Below, piece after piece: positions 43,048-51,080 of a stretch of 53,549 bases of DNA (position 1 is the stretch's first letter; every line of letters begins with the position of its first letter). The stretch is from Dysgonamonadaceae bacterium (GTDB lineage Bacteria > Bacteroidota > Bacteroidia > Bacteroidales > Azobacteroidaceae). The notes beneath the pieces are model-generated. The model saw nothing but the letters and a program-made list of their open reading frames with translations. It was not told where the DNA came from and did not search any database. The stretch is from assembly GCA_031272075.1 (NCBI GenBank), contig JAISUK010000072.1, positions 1 through 53,549 on the forward strand, written 5' to 3'. A program made the position numbers and the translations under genes.

Positions 43048-44148
43048 ATGAAGAAGAAGGGAAAAACAGAAAAAATCAACATACTGATAACATCTCCAAG
43101 TCTCGACGCTAAAAATAATGTTAGCGGCATATCTTCAATGGTTGCCACAATCATCGAACATAACAGCGAGCAACATTATTATCACTATCTCTTCGGAAAA
43201 AAGGATAAAAATGCTGTCAGACTGTTTTCCCTTCTGCTTACGATCAAACAACTGTTGCTGTTTCCGTTTGCGCTGAGGAAGTGCAAGATTGACCTGGTGC
43301 ATCAAAATTTTCCTTTCGACGAAAAAGGCGTTTTGCGGGAATCTATCGTCAGGCTCTGGTGCCGCTTGTTTCGCGTGCCGGTTGTGCTTCACATCCATGG
43401 CGGCAAGTTTATGACGTTCAACACCGGAAATCCGTTTTATCGTTTTCTTTCAAAACAGCTTTTCACAAGCAGCAAAGCAGTCATTGTACTCAGTGAAGTC
43501 GAAAAGAACAATATCGCTGCGGTCTATGGCTACAAGGGCGCAACAGTCCTGCCGAACTGTATCGACGATGCTTTCTTGACTTTATATTCAGGCAAACCGA
43601 TGAACCCTGTTCCTGTCTTTCTGTATATGGGACGATTGGACGAAGCAAAAGGGCTTTACGATATCGCAGAAGCATTCAGGCTGTTGAAGCGGGAAGGCCT
43701 GAGATTCAAATTCAATCTGTGTGGTAGTGGTCGCCTCACATCAATCATCCCTGAGTTTGAAAGCATTTTGAAAGAAGATTTCACTTACCATGGTGTAGTT
43801 TGGGGAGACCATAAAAACGCAATTATCAGTCAATCGGATTTTTTCCTGTTGCCATCCTGGTTCGAGGGACTGCCAATTGCACTGCTTGAAACAATGGCCG
43901 CCGGTCTTGTGCCCTTCGTCACCAATGCAGGTTCCGTAGGACAGTATGTGAAGGACGACATTACAGGCTACATTGTTGAAAAAAAATCTCCGCATGACCT
44001 GTCTGCTAAAATCAAAAAGATCATATACGAACACGCTCTGTTTAAGACACTTTCCAACAATGCACACAAGATGATAGTCGACACTTGCAATGTGGATGGG
44101 TATGTGAATCGGTTAAACATCATCTATCAACAATGCCTGAGAGGGTGA
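43048..44148 (+). CDS. glycosyltransferase family 4 protein
   Basis: The 366-residue GT-B transferase (start chosen at MKKKGKTEKINILITSPS; the frame is open from a TTG at 42961, but that lies on the -7 box) has the N-terminal VSGISSMVATII and acceptor-side HIHGGKF. The donor site shows FLYMGRLDEAKGLYDIAEAF and PSWFEGLPIALLETMAAGLVPFV with the EX7E glutamates. It is part of repeat-unit assembly, possibly transcribed separately from the internal promoter. Confidence 0.88.
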   Translation: MKKKGKTEKINILITSPSLDAKNNVSGISSMVATIIEHNSEQHYYHYLFGKKDKNAVRLFSLLLTIKQLLLFPFALRKCKIDLVHQNFPFDEKGVLRESIVRLWCRLFRVPVVLHIHGGKFMTFNTGNPFYRFLSKQLFTSSKAVIVLSEVEKNNIAAVYGYKGATVLPNCIDDAFLTLYSGKPMNPVPVFLYMGRLDEAKGLYDIAEAFRLLKREGLRFKFNLCGSGRLTSIIPEFESILKEDFTYHGVVWGDHKNAIISQSDFFLLPSWFEGLPIALLETMAAGLVPFVTNAGSVGQYVKDDITGYIVEKKSPHDLSAKIKKIIYEHALFKTLSNNAHKMIVDTCNVDGYVNRLNIIYQQCLRG

Positions 44149-44170
44149 TTTTTTTTCTAATTATTGATTT

Positions 44171-44908
44171 ATGCAAAAATACTTTAACGTAAATATTGAA
44201 TTTGAAAAACAAACTGTCGATCAGATAATTGAAGACACGATTGCCTGCGGGGAGAAAGGCTATGTTTGTGTGGTTGAAAGCAATAACTTGACAGTGGCTA
44301 ATAGAAATATCGTCTTTGGCAATATAGTAAATGACGCGCTGGTCAATGTGTGTGACGGCTCGATGCTGGCGTTGATACTCGGTAAAATTCACCATCAAAA
44401 ACTGAAATCGTATACGGGCGCAGACCTATTCTTCAAATATATTCATAAAAAGAAATATCGTCAGTATTTTTTGGGCAATACAGCGACAATACTGAACGGC
44501 TTGAAAGCCAATATGTCGAAGATCGACCCCGAAATAAACGATATGGTGTTCTCCGAACTTCCATTCATGAAAGTAGAAGATTTTGATTATCCTTCAATAG
44601 CAGAAAACATTAACAAAGACAATCCGGATATTATTTGGGTATCGCTTGGTGCACCGAAACAGGAATTTTTTATGGCTAGCCTGCTTCCATTCCTCAACAG
44701 AGGAGTGATGTTTGGCGTCGGCGCTGTCTTTAATTTTTACTCCGGTACGGGAAAGGTTAAACGAGCACCTTTATGGATGCGAAAGATGAAATTAGAATGG
44801 CTGTACCGCGCATTAGAGGAACCTAAAAAGAACATCCCCCGATATTGGAATTTTATAAAAATTCTCCCTTCGCTGATTGTTCGCGAAAAACGTTTGGTGA
44901 GTCCGTAG
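44171..44908 (+). CDS. WecG/TagA/CpsF family glycosyltransferase (GT26)
   Basis: The 245-residue protein has the family core: VVESNNLTVANRNI, NVCDGSMLALI, YTGADLFFKYI, DIIWVSLGAPKQEFFM, GVGAVFNFYSGTGKVKRAP and MKLEWLYRALEEP. GT26 enzymes add N-acetylmannosaminuronate, N-acetylmannosamine or a hexose as the second sugar on undecaprenyl-linked intermediates. It is the last gene of the cluster and would act early in repeat-unit assembly, yet no initiating phosphosugar transferase is present in the window. Confidence 0.93.
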   Translation: MQKYFNVNIEFEKQTVDQIIEDTIACGEKGYVCVVESNNLTVANRNIVFGNIVNDALVNVCDGSMLALILGKIHHQKLKSYTGADLFFKYIHKKKYRQYFLGNTATILNGLKANMSKIDPEINDMVFSELPFMKVEDFDYPSIAENINKDNPDIIWVSLGAPKQEFFMASLLPFLNRGVMFGVGAVFNFYSGTGKVKRAPLWMRKMKLEWLYRALEEPKKNIPRYWNFIKILPSLIVREKRLVSP

Positions 44909-44947
44909 TTTTTTTCTTCTCTCCACTCAATATTCGATTTTATTTTC

Positions 44948-44955
44948 TACTTTTG
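44948..44955 (+). promoter_or_regulatory. -7 box immediately before the HU/SPOR gene
   Basis: TACTTTTG fits TAnnTTTG. It ends only 4 nt before the GTG start codon at 44960, so transcription is predicted to begin at or next to the start codon. Confidence 0.5.
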
Positions 44956-44959
44956 TGAC

Positions 44960-46045
44960 GTGCAAAAAACATTTCTACATCTGATTCATTTGCTGACAAA
45001 GCATGAATGTGTGGTGATCCCCGGATTCGGAGCATTTGTGGTCTATCCCGATCCGTTGTCGTTTAGCCAGACGTTCGGGCGGATCTATGCCCCTACCGTT
45101 GCTGTTGGTTTCAATCCGGAATTGGTGCACAATGACGGATTACTCACCCATTCGATCATGGCAGCGCAACAGATTTCCTACAATGAGGCAAATCTGCATG
45201 TGCGTCGTTTTTCCGAAGAACTTGCGCTGCGCCTGAAAGAAGAACGAAAAGTAGAGATTCCCCTGTTGGGTAAGCTGCAGTTGTCTTCCGAGAGCAAGAT
45301 TATTTTCAGTCCTGTCGATCTTCCGGTGTGCAATGCAGTAAATTATGGATTCAGTCATTTTACCATTCCACTGCTGGCAGATCAGAAAATGCCGCGCGTC
45401 GCCGACGATTCCGGCCAAAAGGACGCGGATGTACTCTGGATTCCGCTGAATAAACGCATCTTGAAAGCCGTCGGATCCGTTGCTGCCGTCGTATTGTTGT
45501 TCCTGCTTTTTTCCACTCCGTTGGGGGAACAAACTACCCGGACAAATTCCGCTGTACTATTCTCGATGATCGGGAAACAAATGCCACAACCTTTGCACGA
45601 GGTAGTATTCCCAATTACTGTAGATGAGGATTCCGTACATATAGATACTGTCGATATTAATATCACCAACATAGATCATGATGATATAAACCCCACCAAT
45701 ATAGATGCTATCTATGCAAATATAGATGAAATTGATATAGTGACCAACGTTGAAGTCGAAAAAACGACTTCGGAACCGGCAGCAACTCCCGCTGTTGAGT
45801 CTGAAACAATCAACAAGAAAAGGTATTATATCGTCGTGGGCAGTCTGCCAACCCAGCGTTTAGCAGAAAAAGAACTCTCCATTGTCCAAGCCCATTTTCA
45901 ACGTGCTGCAATTCTGCAAAGCAACGGACGATTCCGTATCTATGTCGAACAATTCGCAGACAAAAAAGAAGCCGAGACTTATCTGAACGGTTTCAGGGCG
46001 AAAAATCCGGCGTATGAGGACGCCTGGCTACTTTCGCATCGTTAA
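44960..46045 (+). CDS. CCDC81-type HU-domain protein with membrane helix and SPOR domain
   Basis: The 361-residue protein starts at GTG and runs straight into the HU-like domain typical of Bacteroidetes SPOR proteins (LIHLLTKHECVVIPGFGAFV, VGFNPELVHNDGLLTHSI; about 1-125). A transmembrane helix follows (about 173-195, VGSVAAVVLLFLLF). Then comes a periplasmic linker rich in Ile, Asn and Asp with degenerate NID units (about 225-262), and a C-terminal SPOR domain (about 288-361, YYIVVGSLPTQRLAEKEL) that binds denuded septal peptidoglycan. It presumably links the nucleoid or cytoplasm to the division septum. It is convergent with recG, 14 bp between stops. Confidence 0.85.
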   Translation: MQKTFLHLIHLLTKHECVVIPGFGAFVVYPDPLSFSQTFGRIYAPTVAVGFNPELVHNDGLLTHSIMAAQQISYNEANLHVRRFSEELALRLKEERKVEIPLLGKLQLSSESKIIFSPVDLPVCNAVNYGFSHFTIPLLADQKMPRVADDSGQKDADVLWIPLNKRILKAVGSVAAVVLLFLLFSTPLGEQTTRTNSAVLFSMIGKQMPQPLHEVVFPITVDEDSVHIDTVDINITNIDHDDINPTNIDAIYANIDEIDIVTNVEVEKTTSEPAATPAVESETINKKRYYIVVGSLPTQRLAEKELSIVQAHFQRAAILQSNGRFRIYVEQFADKKEAETYLNGFRAKNPAYEDAWLLSHR

Positions 46046-46059
46046 TTTTCCACGTTGTT

Positions 46060-48183
46060 TCAACTGATCATAAACCAACCCGTCTGTTTCCGGCGGTTCA
46101 ATTTCTTCAACTGTCGATTCAAAAGTGCGTGCTCGGGGTTTTCTAATGCGGCATCGTCGTCGAGGATTTCTTGTGCGAGATCGCGTACAAGCGAAAGTAT
46201 CTGTCCATCGTGAGCCAAATCGGCAATTTTCAGATTGAAAGGAATGCCGCTCTGCTGTGTGCCGTCGATATCGCCCGGTCCCCGCAGCTTCAGGTCTTCT
46301 TCAGCGATCACAAAGCCGTCGTTTGTCTCTGTCATAATGGCCAAACGCCGACGGGTCTGCTCGCTCAATTCATAGCGCGTCAACAAGATGCAATAAGACT
46401 GATCTGCGCCGCGACCCACCCTACCGCGCAACTGATGCAATTGCGACAGTCCGAAACGTTCAGCATTTTCTATCAACATCACTGAAGCATTGGGGACGTT
46501 TACGCCCACTTCAATCACCGTCGTAGCCACCATGATCTGCGTTTCGCCCGCAACAAACCGCTGCATTTCCGCCTCTTTTTCAGCAGGTTTCATTTTGCCG
46601 TGCACCATCGAGACGCGGTATTCGGGAAAGATTTCTTTTGTCGTCTCAAAACCGTCGGACAGATTTTTCAGGTCTATTTTCTCACTCTCTTCAATCAACG
46701 GATACACGATATAGACCTGCCGTCCCTGCTGCAACTGCCTGCGCACCGATTCGTAGAGATTTTTGCGGCGTTCGCTGTAAATATGGAGGGTTTTGATCGG
46801 TTTGCGTCCGGGGGGTAGTTCGTCGATCACCGAAACATCGAGATCTCCATAGAAAGTCATCGCGAGCGTGCGCGGGATAGGCGTTGCCGTCATCACGAGC
46901 ACGTGTGGCGGATGAGCGTTTTTGTCCCACAGTTTGGCGCGCTGTGCCACGCCGAAGCGGTGCTGTTCGTCGATGACCACCAGTCCGAGCCGGTTGAAAT
47001 TCACAGTATCTTCAATCAAAGCATGCGTACCAATAAGCAGATGGATTTCGCCAGCTTCGAGCGCCGGCAGTATTATTTCCCGTTCCTTTTTCCGGGTCGA
47101 ACCGGTCAGCAAGCAGACATTGATTCCCAAACCTTCGACAAAACAAGATATGGTATCAAAATGCTGATTAGCAAGTATTTCAGTCGGCGCCATGATGGCG
47201 GCCTGGAATCCATTGTCGAGGGCTATCAGTACGGAAAGCAACGCCACGAGTGTCTTCCCGCTACCCACATCGCCCTGTAACAGTCGGTTCATCTGTCGTC
47301 CGCTGTTCATGTCCTTGCGGATTTCCCGTACAACCCGCTTTTGCGCATTCGTCAATTCAAATGGCAAGTTGTTAGCATAGAAAGAGTTAAAATAATCTCC
47401 GACGTGTGTAAAGCAAAACCCTCCCAACTTTTTATTTCGAAATTTCACGACCTGCAAGATGTTGAGTTGCAGATAGAAAAGTTCTTCAAACTTGAGCCGG
47501 TACTGGGCGTTCCGCAACGCTTGAGGCGAAGCGGGAAAATGAATATTGCGGATAGCCTCATCCAGCGAGACGAGTCGAAAGCGGTCGAGAATCGCATCAG
47601 GCAGTGTTTCGGTAAGCGGCTCTTTCAGCAGTTCGAGTATCGAAATCACAATCCGTTTCAATGCACGGGAATGAAGAAAAATATTCTTCATCGCTTCCGT
47701 AGTGCGGTATTGGCCTTGATTTCCGACTTCACCGCCCAGGAATTTGTCTTCGGTATCGAGTTCGGGATGGGTAATATTCAACCGACCGTTGAACACCCTC
47801 GGCTCGCCGAAAAGGATGTATTCGACTCCTGTCTTATAGGTGTTTTGAATCATTTTCAGCGAATTGAACCAGACGAGTTCGATGCTGCCGGTATGATCGG
47901 CAAAAATGGCTGTCAGTCGACGTTTACGGCCATCGCCCAAAGTACTGAAACTCACAATCTTTCCTTTCAACTGAATCTGGGGCATGGAACCGTCGACCGG
48001 CGTTTGAATAGCTATTTCCCTGACTTCCTTCACGGTATAAATCCGACTACGGTCAATATACCTGAACGGAAAATAATACAGCATATCCTCATAGCTTACC
48101 ACATCGATTTCTTTCTTCAAAACTTCGGCTTTTCGAGGACCGATGCCCGGCAGGTACATGATATTTTGAACGCTCAAATCCAA
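46060..48183 (-). CDS. recG: ATP-dependent DNA helicase RecG
   Basis: RecG remodels stalled forks and Holliday junctions. The 707-residue protein has the N-terminal wedge OB-fold (about 60-160). Helicase motif I is GDVGSGKTLVAL (about 303), motif Ia APTEILANQH, motif II VVIDEQHRFGV (DEQH), motif III MTATPIPRT. The RecG-specific C-terminal part includes ATTVIEVGVNVPNAS and LHQLRGRVGRG. It overlaps ispD by 10 bp on the same strand and is downstream of it. Confidence 0.96.
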   Translation of the reverse strand: MDLSVQNIMYLPGIGPRKAEVLKKEIDVVSYEDMLYYFPFRYIDRSRIYTVKEVREIAIQTPVDGSMPQIQLKGKIVSFSTLGDGRKRRLTAIFADHTGSIELVWFNSLKMIQNTYKTGVEYILFGEPRVFNGRLNITHPELDTEDKFLGGEVGNQGQYRTTEAMKNIFLHSRALKRIVISILELLKEPLTETLPDAILDRFRLVSLDEAIRNIHFPASPQALRNAQYRLKFEELFYLQLNILQVVKFRNKKLGGFCFTHVGDYFNSFYANNLPFELTNAQKRVVREIRKDMNSGRQMNRLLQGDVGSGKTLVALLSVLIALDNGFQAAIMAPTEILANQHFDTISCFVEGLGINVCLLTGSTRKKEREIILPALEAGEIHLLIGTHALIEDTVNFNRLGLVVIDEQHRFGVAQRAKLWDKNAHPPHVLVMTATPIPRTLAMTFYGDLDVSVIDELPPGRKPIKTLHIYSERRKNLYESVRRQLQQGRQVYIVYPLIEESEKIDLKNLSDGFETTKEIFPEYRVSMVHGKMKPAEKEAEMQRFVAGETQIMVATTVIEVGVNVPNASVMLIENAERFGLSQLHQLRGRVGRGADQSYCILLTRYELSEQTRRRLAIMTETNDGFVIAEEDLKLRGPGDIDGTQQSGIPFNLKIADLAHDGQILSLVRDLAQEILDDDAALENPEHALLNRQLKKLNRRKQTGWFMIS

Positions 48184-48875
48184 TGCTGTAACTGTAAAAG
48201 TTTTTCCGCCAAAACCAGATCGGCAGGCGTGGTAATTTTAATATTCAACCGGTCGCCCGCAACTTCGCAAGGGCGAATCTCGCCCAAAGCTTCCACGACA
48301 GACACATCGTCTGTAAAACGCGATGAATAGGCTTGCCGGTAGGCCTTTTTAATGATCTCCAGACGAAACACTTGCGGCGTCTGCACCAGAAAATAACGAT
48401 TCCGATCAACCCACACGCTGCCGTCCGTCCGTTTTTCCCTTAATGTATCTTCTACCGGAATCACCGGATAAGCACAGCCTTGTTTCTCCGCCGCTTCAAA
48501 ACATTGCCTGATCGCCGTTTCCGTTACCAGCGGTCTGACACCATCGTGAATGGCTACCAACGTACGGGTTTCATCCAATGCGGCAGGCAATGCGTTCAGG
48601 CCATTGCGCACCGAATGGAAACGGGTTTCTCCTCCCGAAACCACCTGGTGCGGAACATGAAAATCATAGCGGTGACACAGTTCTTGCCAGCAATCACGTT
48701 GTGTTTCCGGCAACACGACCATAATTTCCACCGACTGTTGGTAGCGGAGGAACGCTTCGATTGTACGCATCAATACCGGTTGACCGCCCAGCGACAAAAA
48801 CTGTTTTGGGAGTTCCGAACCCATGCGGGCGCCTTTCCCGCCTGCGACGATGATGACTTGTTTTGTCATGAACAT
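48174..48875 (-). CDS. ispD: 2-C-methyl-D-erythritol 4-phosphate cytidylyltransferase
   Basis: IspD makes CDP-methylerythritol in the MEP isoprenoid pathway. The 233-residue product has the nucleotidyltransferase start VIIVAGGKGARMGSELPKQF, then RTIEAFL, ETRFHSVRNGL, VAIHDGVRPLV, VPVEDTLRE, QTPQVFR and DDVSVVEALG. An in-frame ATG two codons downstream (MTKQ) is an equally good start. The recG start lies within its last codons. Confidence 0.95.
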   Translation of the reverse strand: MFMTKQVIIVAGGKGARMGSELPKQFLSLGGQPVLMRTIEAFLRYQQSVEIMVVLPETQRDCWQELCHRYDFHVPHQVVSGGETRFHSVRNGLNALPAALDETRTLVAIHDGVRPLVTETAIRQCFEAAEKQGCAYPVIPVEDTLREKRTDGSVWVDRNRYFLVQTPQVFRLEIIKKAYRQAYSSRFTDDVSVVEALGEIRPCEVAGDRLNIKITTPADLVLAEKLLQLQHWI

Positions 48876-48902
48876 CCGAATGTTGCAGCAATCGGCAATG
48901 GT

Positions 48903-49553
48903 TTACCGGATTACTTTGATTTTCATGGTGATGTCCTGCAACGGTTTATCGCGTTCATCGGTGGCGACTTTCTGAATCTTTTCCACTACATCCATCCCTT
49001 CAACAACTTCGCCGAACACCGTGTATTCGTTGTCCAGATGAGGCGTCCCGCCCAGGGTTGTGTAGATTTCTCGCTGCTCGGGCGTATAGGTAATTCTTTT
49101 TGCCGCCTCCAGATCGTTCAGGCTTTCATTCGAGAACACTTTTCCTGTGACAATGTAGAACTGCGACCCGTCGGAAGCTTTTGTCGGATTCACGAAATCG
49201 CCTTTTCGCGCAGCAGCAAGCGCCCCTTTTTTATGAAAATACAGGGGAAACACGATTTCTTTCGGAATTGTATCTTTCACCGGACTTTGATCAACGGCAT
49301 CGCGATTGATCCGCAGTTCGGCATTTCCGCCCTGAATCATGAAATCGTTGATAACCCGGTGAAAAATCAGTCCGTCGTAAATCCCTTTACCGGCCAATTC
49401 CAGAAAATTGTCGCGGTGACCGGGCGTCTCATTATACAATTTGATGGTGATATCGCCGTAATTTGTCCGAATCATCACCATCGGATCTTTGGATTTATTG
49501 CTGCACATCGCATTAAAAATTAAGAGTGTTACTAAAATGAAATTCGTCTTCAT
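48903..49553 (-). CDS. peptidyl-prolyl cis-trans isomerase, cyclophilin type, exported
   Basis: The 216-residue product begins MKTNFILVTLLIFNAMCSNK, a signal peptide with a possible lipobox (FNAMC). The cyclophilin domain follows: IRTNYGDITIKLYNE, GLIFHRVINDFMIQGG (catalytic Arg in FHRV and Gln-Gly-Gly) and VFGEVVEGMDVVEKI. It lacks the aromatic-rich insert of eukaryotic forms. It should assist proline isomerisation of envelope proteins. The frame is open 12 codons upstream, but the hydrophobic start at 49553 fits export. It lies 27 bp upstream of ispD on the same strand. Confidence 0.9.
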   Translation of the reverse strand: MKTNFILVTLLIFNAMCSNKSKDPMVMIRTNYGDITIKLYNETPGHRDNFLELAGKGIYDGLIFHRVINDFMIQGGNAELRINRDAVDQSPVKDTIPKEIVFPLYFHKKGALAAARKGDFVNPTKASDGSQFYIVTGKVFSNESLNDLEAAKRITYTPEQREIYTTLGGTPHLDNEYTVFGEVVEGMDVVEKIQKVATDERDKPLQDITMKIKVIR

Positions 49554-49590
49554 ATTTATAAGAATTGAAAGTTGACAGTTCATGATCATG

Positions 49591-49598
49591 CAAAAGTA
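49591..49598 (-). promoter_or_regulatory. putative -7 box for the cyclophilin gene
   Basis: The minus-strand octamer TACTTTTG lies 38 nt before ATG 49553. It is divergent from the rhaA promoter 44 bp away. Confidence 0.5.
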
Positions 49599-49641
49599 TA
49601 AAAATAACCATTGAAAAAAAATTGTATGAAAGAATTTATTG

Positions 49642-49649
49642 TACTTTTG
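49642..49649 (+). promoter_or_regulatory. putative promoter -7 box for rhaA
   Basis: TACTTTTG fits TAnnTTTG; ATTG at 49621-49624 lies at a suitable -33 distance. Transcription from here gives a leader of about 140 nt that contains repeat copy C in sense orientation. Confidence 0.5.
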
Positions 49650-49704
49650 TCGTGCAACATGGTTGAATTAAGTGAATATGTTATGAAAAAAAAAATAGTA
49701 GAAT

Positions 49705-49800
49705 ATGAAACGAGCATGATTATCAAACATCCAAGTGGATGACAATAATGACATGCGAGTTCCATACGACCTTTTAAAAACAAATTATTTACGTATGAAA
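49705..49800 (+). repeat. three-copy structured intergenic element, copy C (before rhaA)
   Basis: The copy begins ATGAAACGAGCATGATT. The inner hairpin CATCC / GGATG closes loop AAGT; the outer pairing is GCATG (49714-49718) with CATGC. The right half is identical to copy B through ACCTTTTAAAAA, and the similarity continues loosely as ATTKACGT into the gene's ATGAAA. TGAAA lies at both ends, 95 nt overall. The leader from the promoter includes the whole element. Confidence 0.9.
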
Positions 49801-51054
49801 AAAGAAGAAATCATTCGAGGAGGGTATGAAATAGCCAAAGAACGCTATGCGACTTTGGGAGTGAATGTTGACCTGGCATTGGAAAAACTGCGGCAGCTTT
49901 CGGTATCTATTCATTGCTGGCAAGCCGACGATGTTACCGGATTCGAAAATCTGGGCAGTCTCAGTGGCGGCGGCATCATGGCAACCGGAAACTATCCGGG
50001 CAAGGCGCGCAATATTGACGAAATCCGCCAGGACATCGAAAAAGTGTTGACCCTGGTCGGCGGAAATCACCGTCTGAACCTGCATGCGATTTACGGCGAT
50101 TTTGGAGGCAGAATTGTAGACCGCGACCAGGTGGAAGCGACACATTTCACCGGCTGGATGCAATGGGCCAAAGAAAAAGGATTGAAGCTCGACTTCAACT
50201 CCACTTCTTTCGGACATCCCAAAAGCGGAGACCTCACGCTGGCCAATCCTGACAAAGCGATACGTGACTTCTGGATCGAACATACCAAACGTTGCCGCCG
50301 GATTGCGGAAGCCATCGGGCAGTTCCAGGGCGACCCCTGCATCATGAATCTCTGGGTTCACGACGGGATGAAAGACCTGACAGTGAACCGCTACTGTTAC
50401 CGTCGCATCCTGGAGCAATCGCTCGACGAAGTGTTTACCGAAGAATACGCACACATGAAAGACTGCCTCGAAGCAAAACTGTTCGGCATCGGACTGGAGA
50501 GCTATACCGTCGGTTCTTACGATTTCTATCTGAGTTATTGTGTGAACAGAAAGAAAATCGTGACATTGGATACCGGCCATTTTCACCTCTCGGAAAGCAT
50601 CGCCGACAAAATCCCATCGTTGCTGTGCTTCGTGCCGGAAATCATGCTGCATGTCAGTCGTCCTATCCGCTGGGATTCCGATCATGTGACGATCTTGAAC
50701 GATGACGTGGCGGAATTGGCCAAAGAAATTGTTCGTGCTGAGGCGCTCAACCGTGTTCATGTCGGCCTGGATTATTTTGACGCTTCCATCAACCGGTTGG
50801 GTGCTTATGTAATCGGGATCAGAGCCACACAGAAAGCGTTCCTGCAGGCATTGCTCGAACCGACGGCTTTGTTGCGCAAACAGGAAGCGGACGGGCATTA
50901 TTTTGAACGGCTGGCACTGCTGGAAGAAGCCAAATCGTTGCCATGGAATGTCGTATGGGATTATTTTTGCCTGACAAACAATGTCGCTGTTGGAGAAGAC
51001 TACATCGCGGAGATTCAGAAATATGAAAGAGAAGTCACCTCCAAACGAAAATAA
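49795..51054 (+). CDS. rhaA: L-rhamnose isomerase
   Basis: RhaA interconverts L-rhamnose and L-rhamnulose. The 419-residue TIM-barrel protein matches RhaA in length and motifs: VSIHCWQADDVTGFE, LNLHAIYGDF, LDFNSTSFGHPK, NLWVHDGMKD, LDTGHFHLSE, LHVSRPIRWDSDHV and HVGLDYFDASINR, which include the metal-binding Glu/Asp/His residues. The start ATG is at 49795; an upstream GTG-initiated extension through repeat C is not conserved. No rhaB, rhaD, rhaT or rhaR gene is in the window; the next genes are an ECF sigma/FecR pair. Confidence 0.94.
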   Translation: MKKEEIIRGGYEIAKERYATLGVNVDLALEKLRQLSVSIHCWQADDVTGFENLGSLSGGGIMATGNYPGKARNIDEIRQDIEKVLTLVGGNHRLNLHAIYGDFGGRIVDRDQVEATHFTGWMQWAKEKGLKLDFNSTSFGHPKSGDLTLANPDKAIRDFWIEHTKRCRRIAEAIGQFQGDPCIMNLWVHDGMKDLTVNRYCYRRILEQSLDEVFTEEYAHMKDCLEAKLFGIGLESYTVGSYDFYLSYCVNRKKIVTLDTGHFHLSESIADKIPSLLCFVPEIMLHVSRPIRWDSDHVTILNDDVAELAKEIVRAEALNRVHVGLDYFDASINRLGAYVIGIRATQKAFLQALLEPTALLRKQEADGHYFERLALLEEAKSLPWNVVWDYFCLTNNVAVGEDYIAEIQKYEREVTSKRK

Positions 51055-51080
51055 ATGTGTGTGAATTACGTGAGTCTTGA

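Noticed and set aside
49718-49783. Antisense peptide MELACHYCH and following residues encoded on the minus strand of all three repeat copies
   Set aside because: The shared residues come from the identical right half of the element. The copies diverge or stop straight after, and no ordinary gene context supports translation.
49735-49794. GTG-initiated 20-residue extension of RhaA through repeat copy C
   Set aside because: The same reading frame is closed in copies A and B (TAA and TGA), RhaA relatives start near MKKEE, and the open frame is explained by the repeat's sequence.
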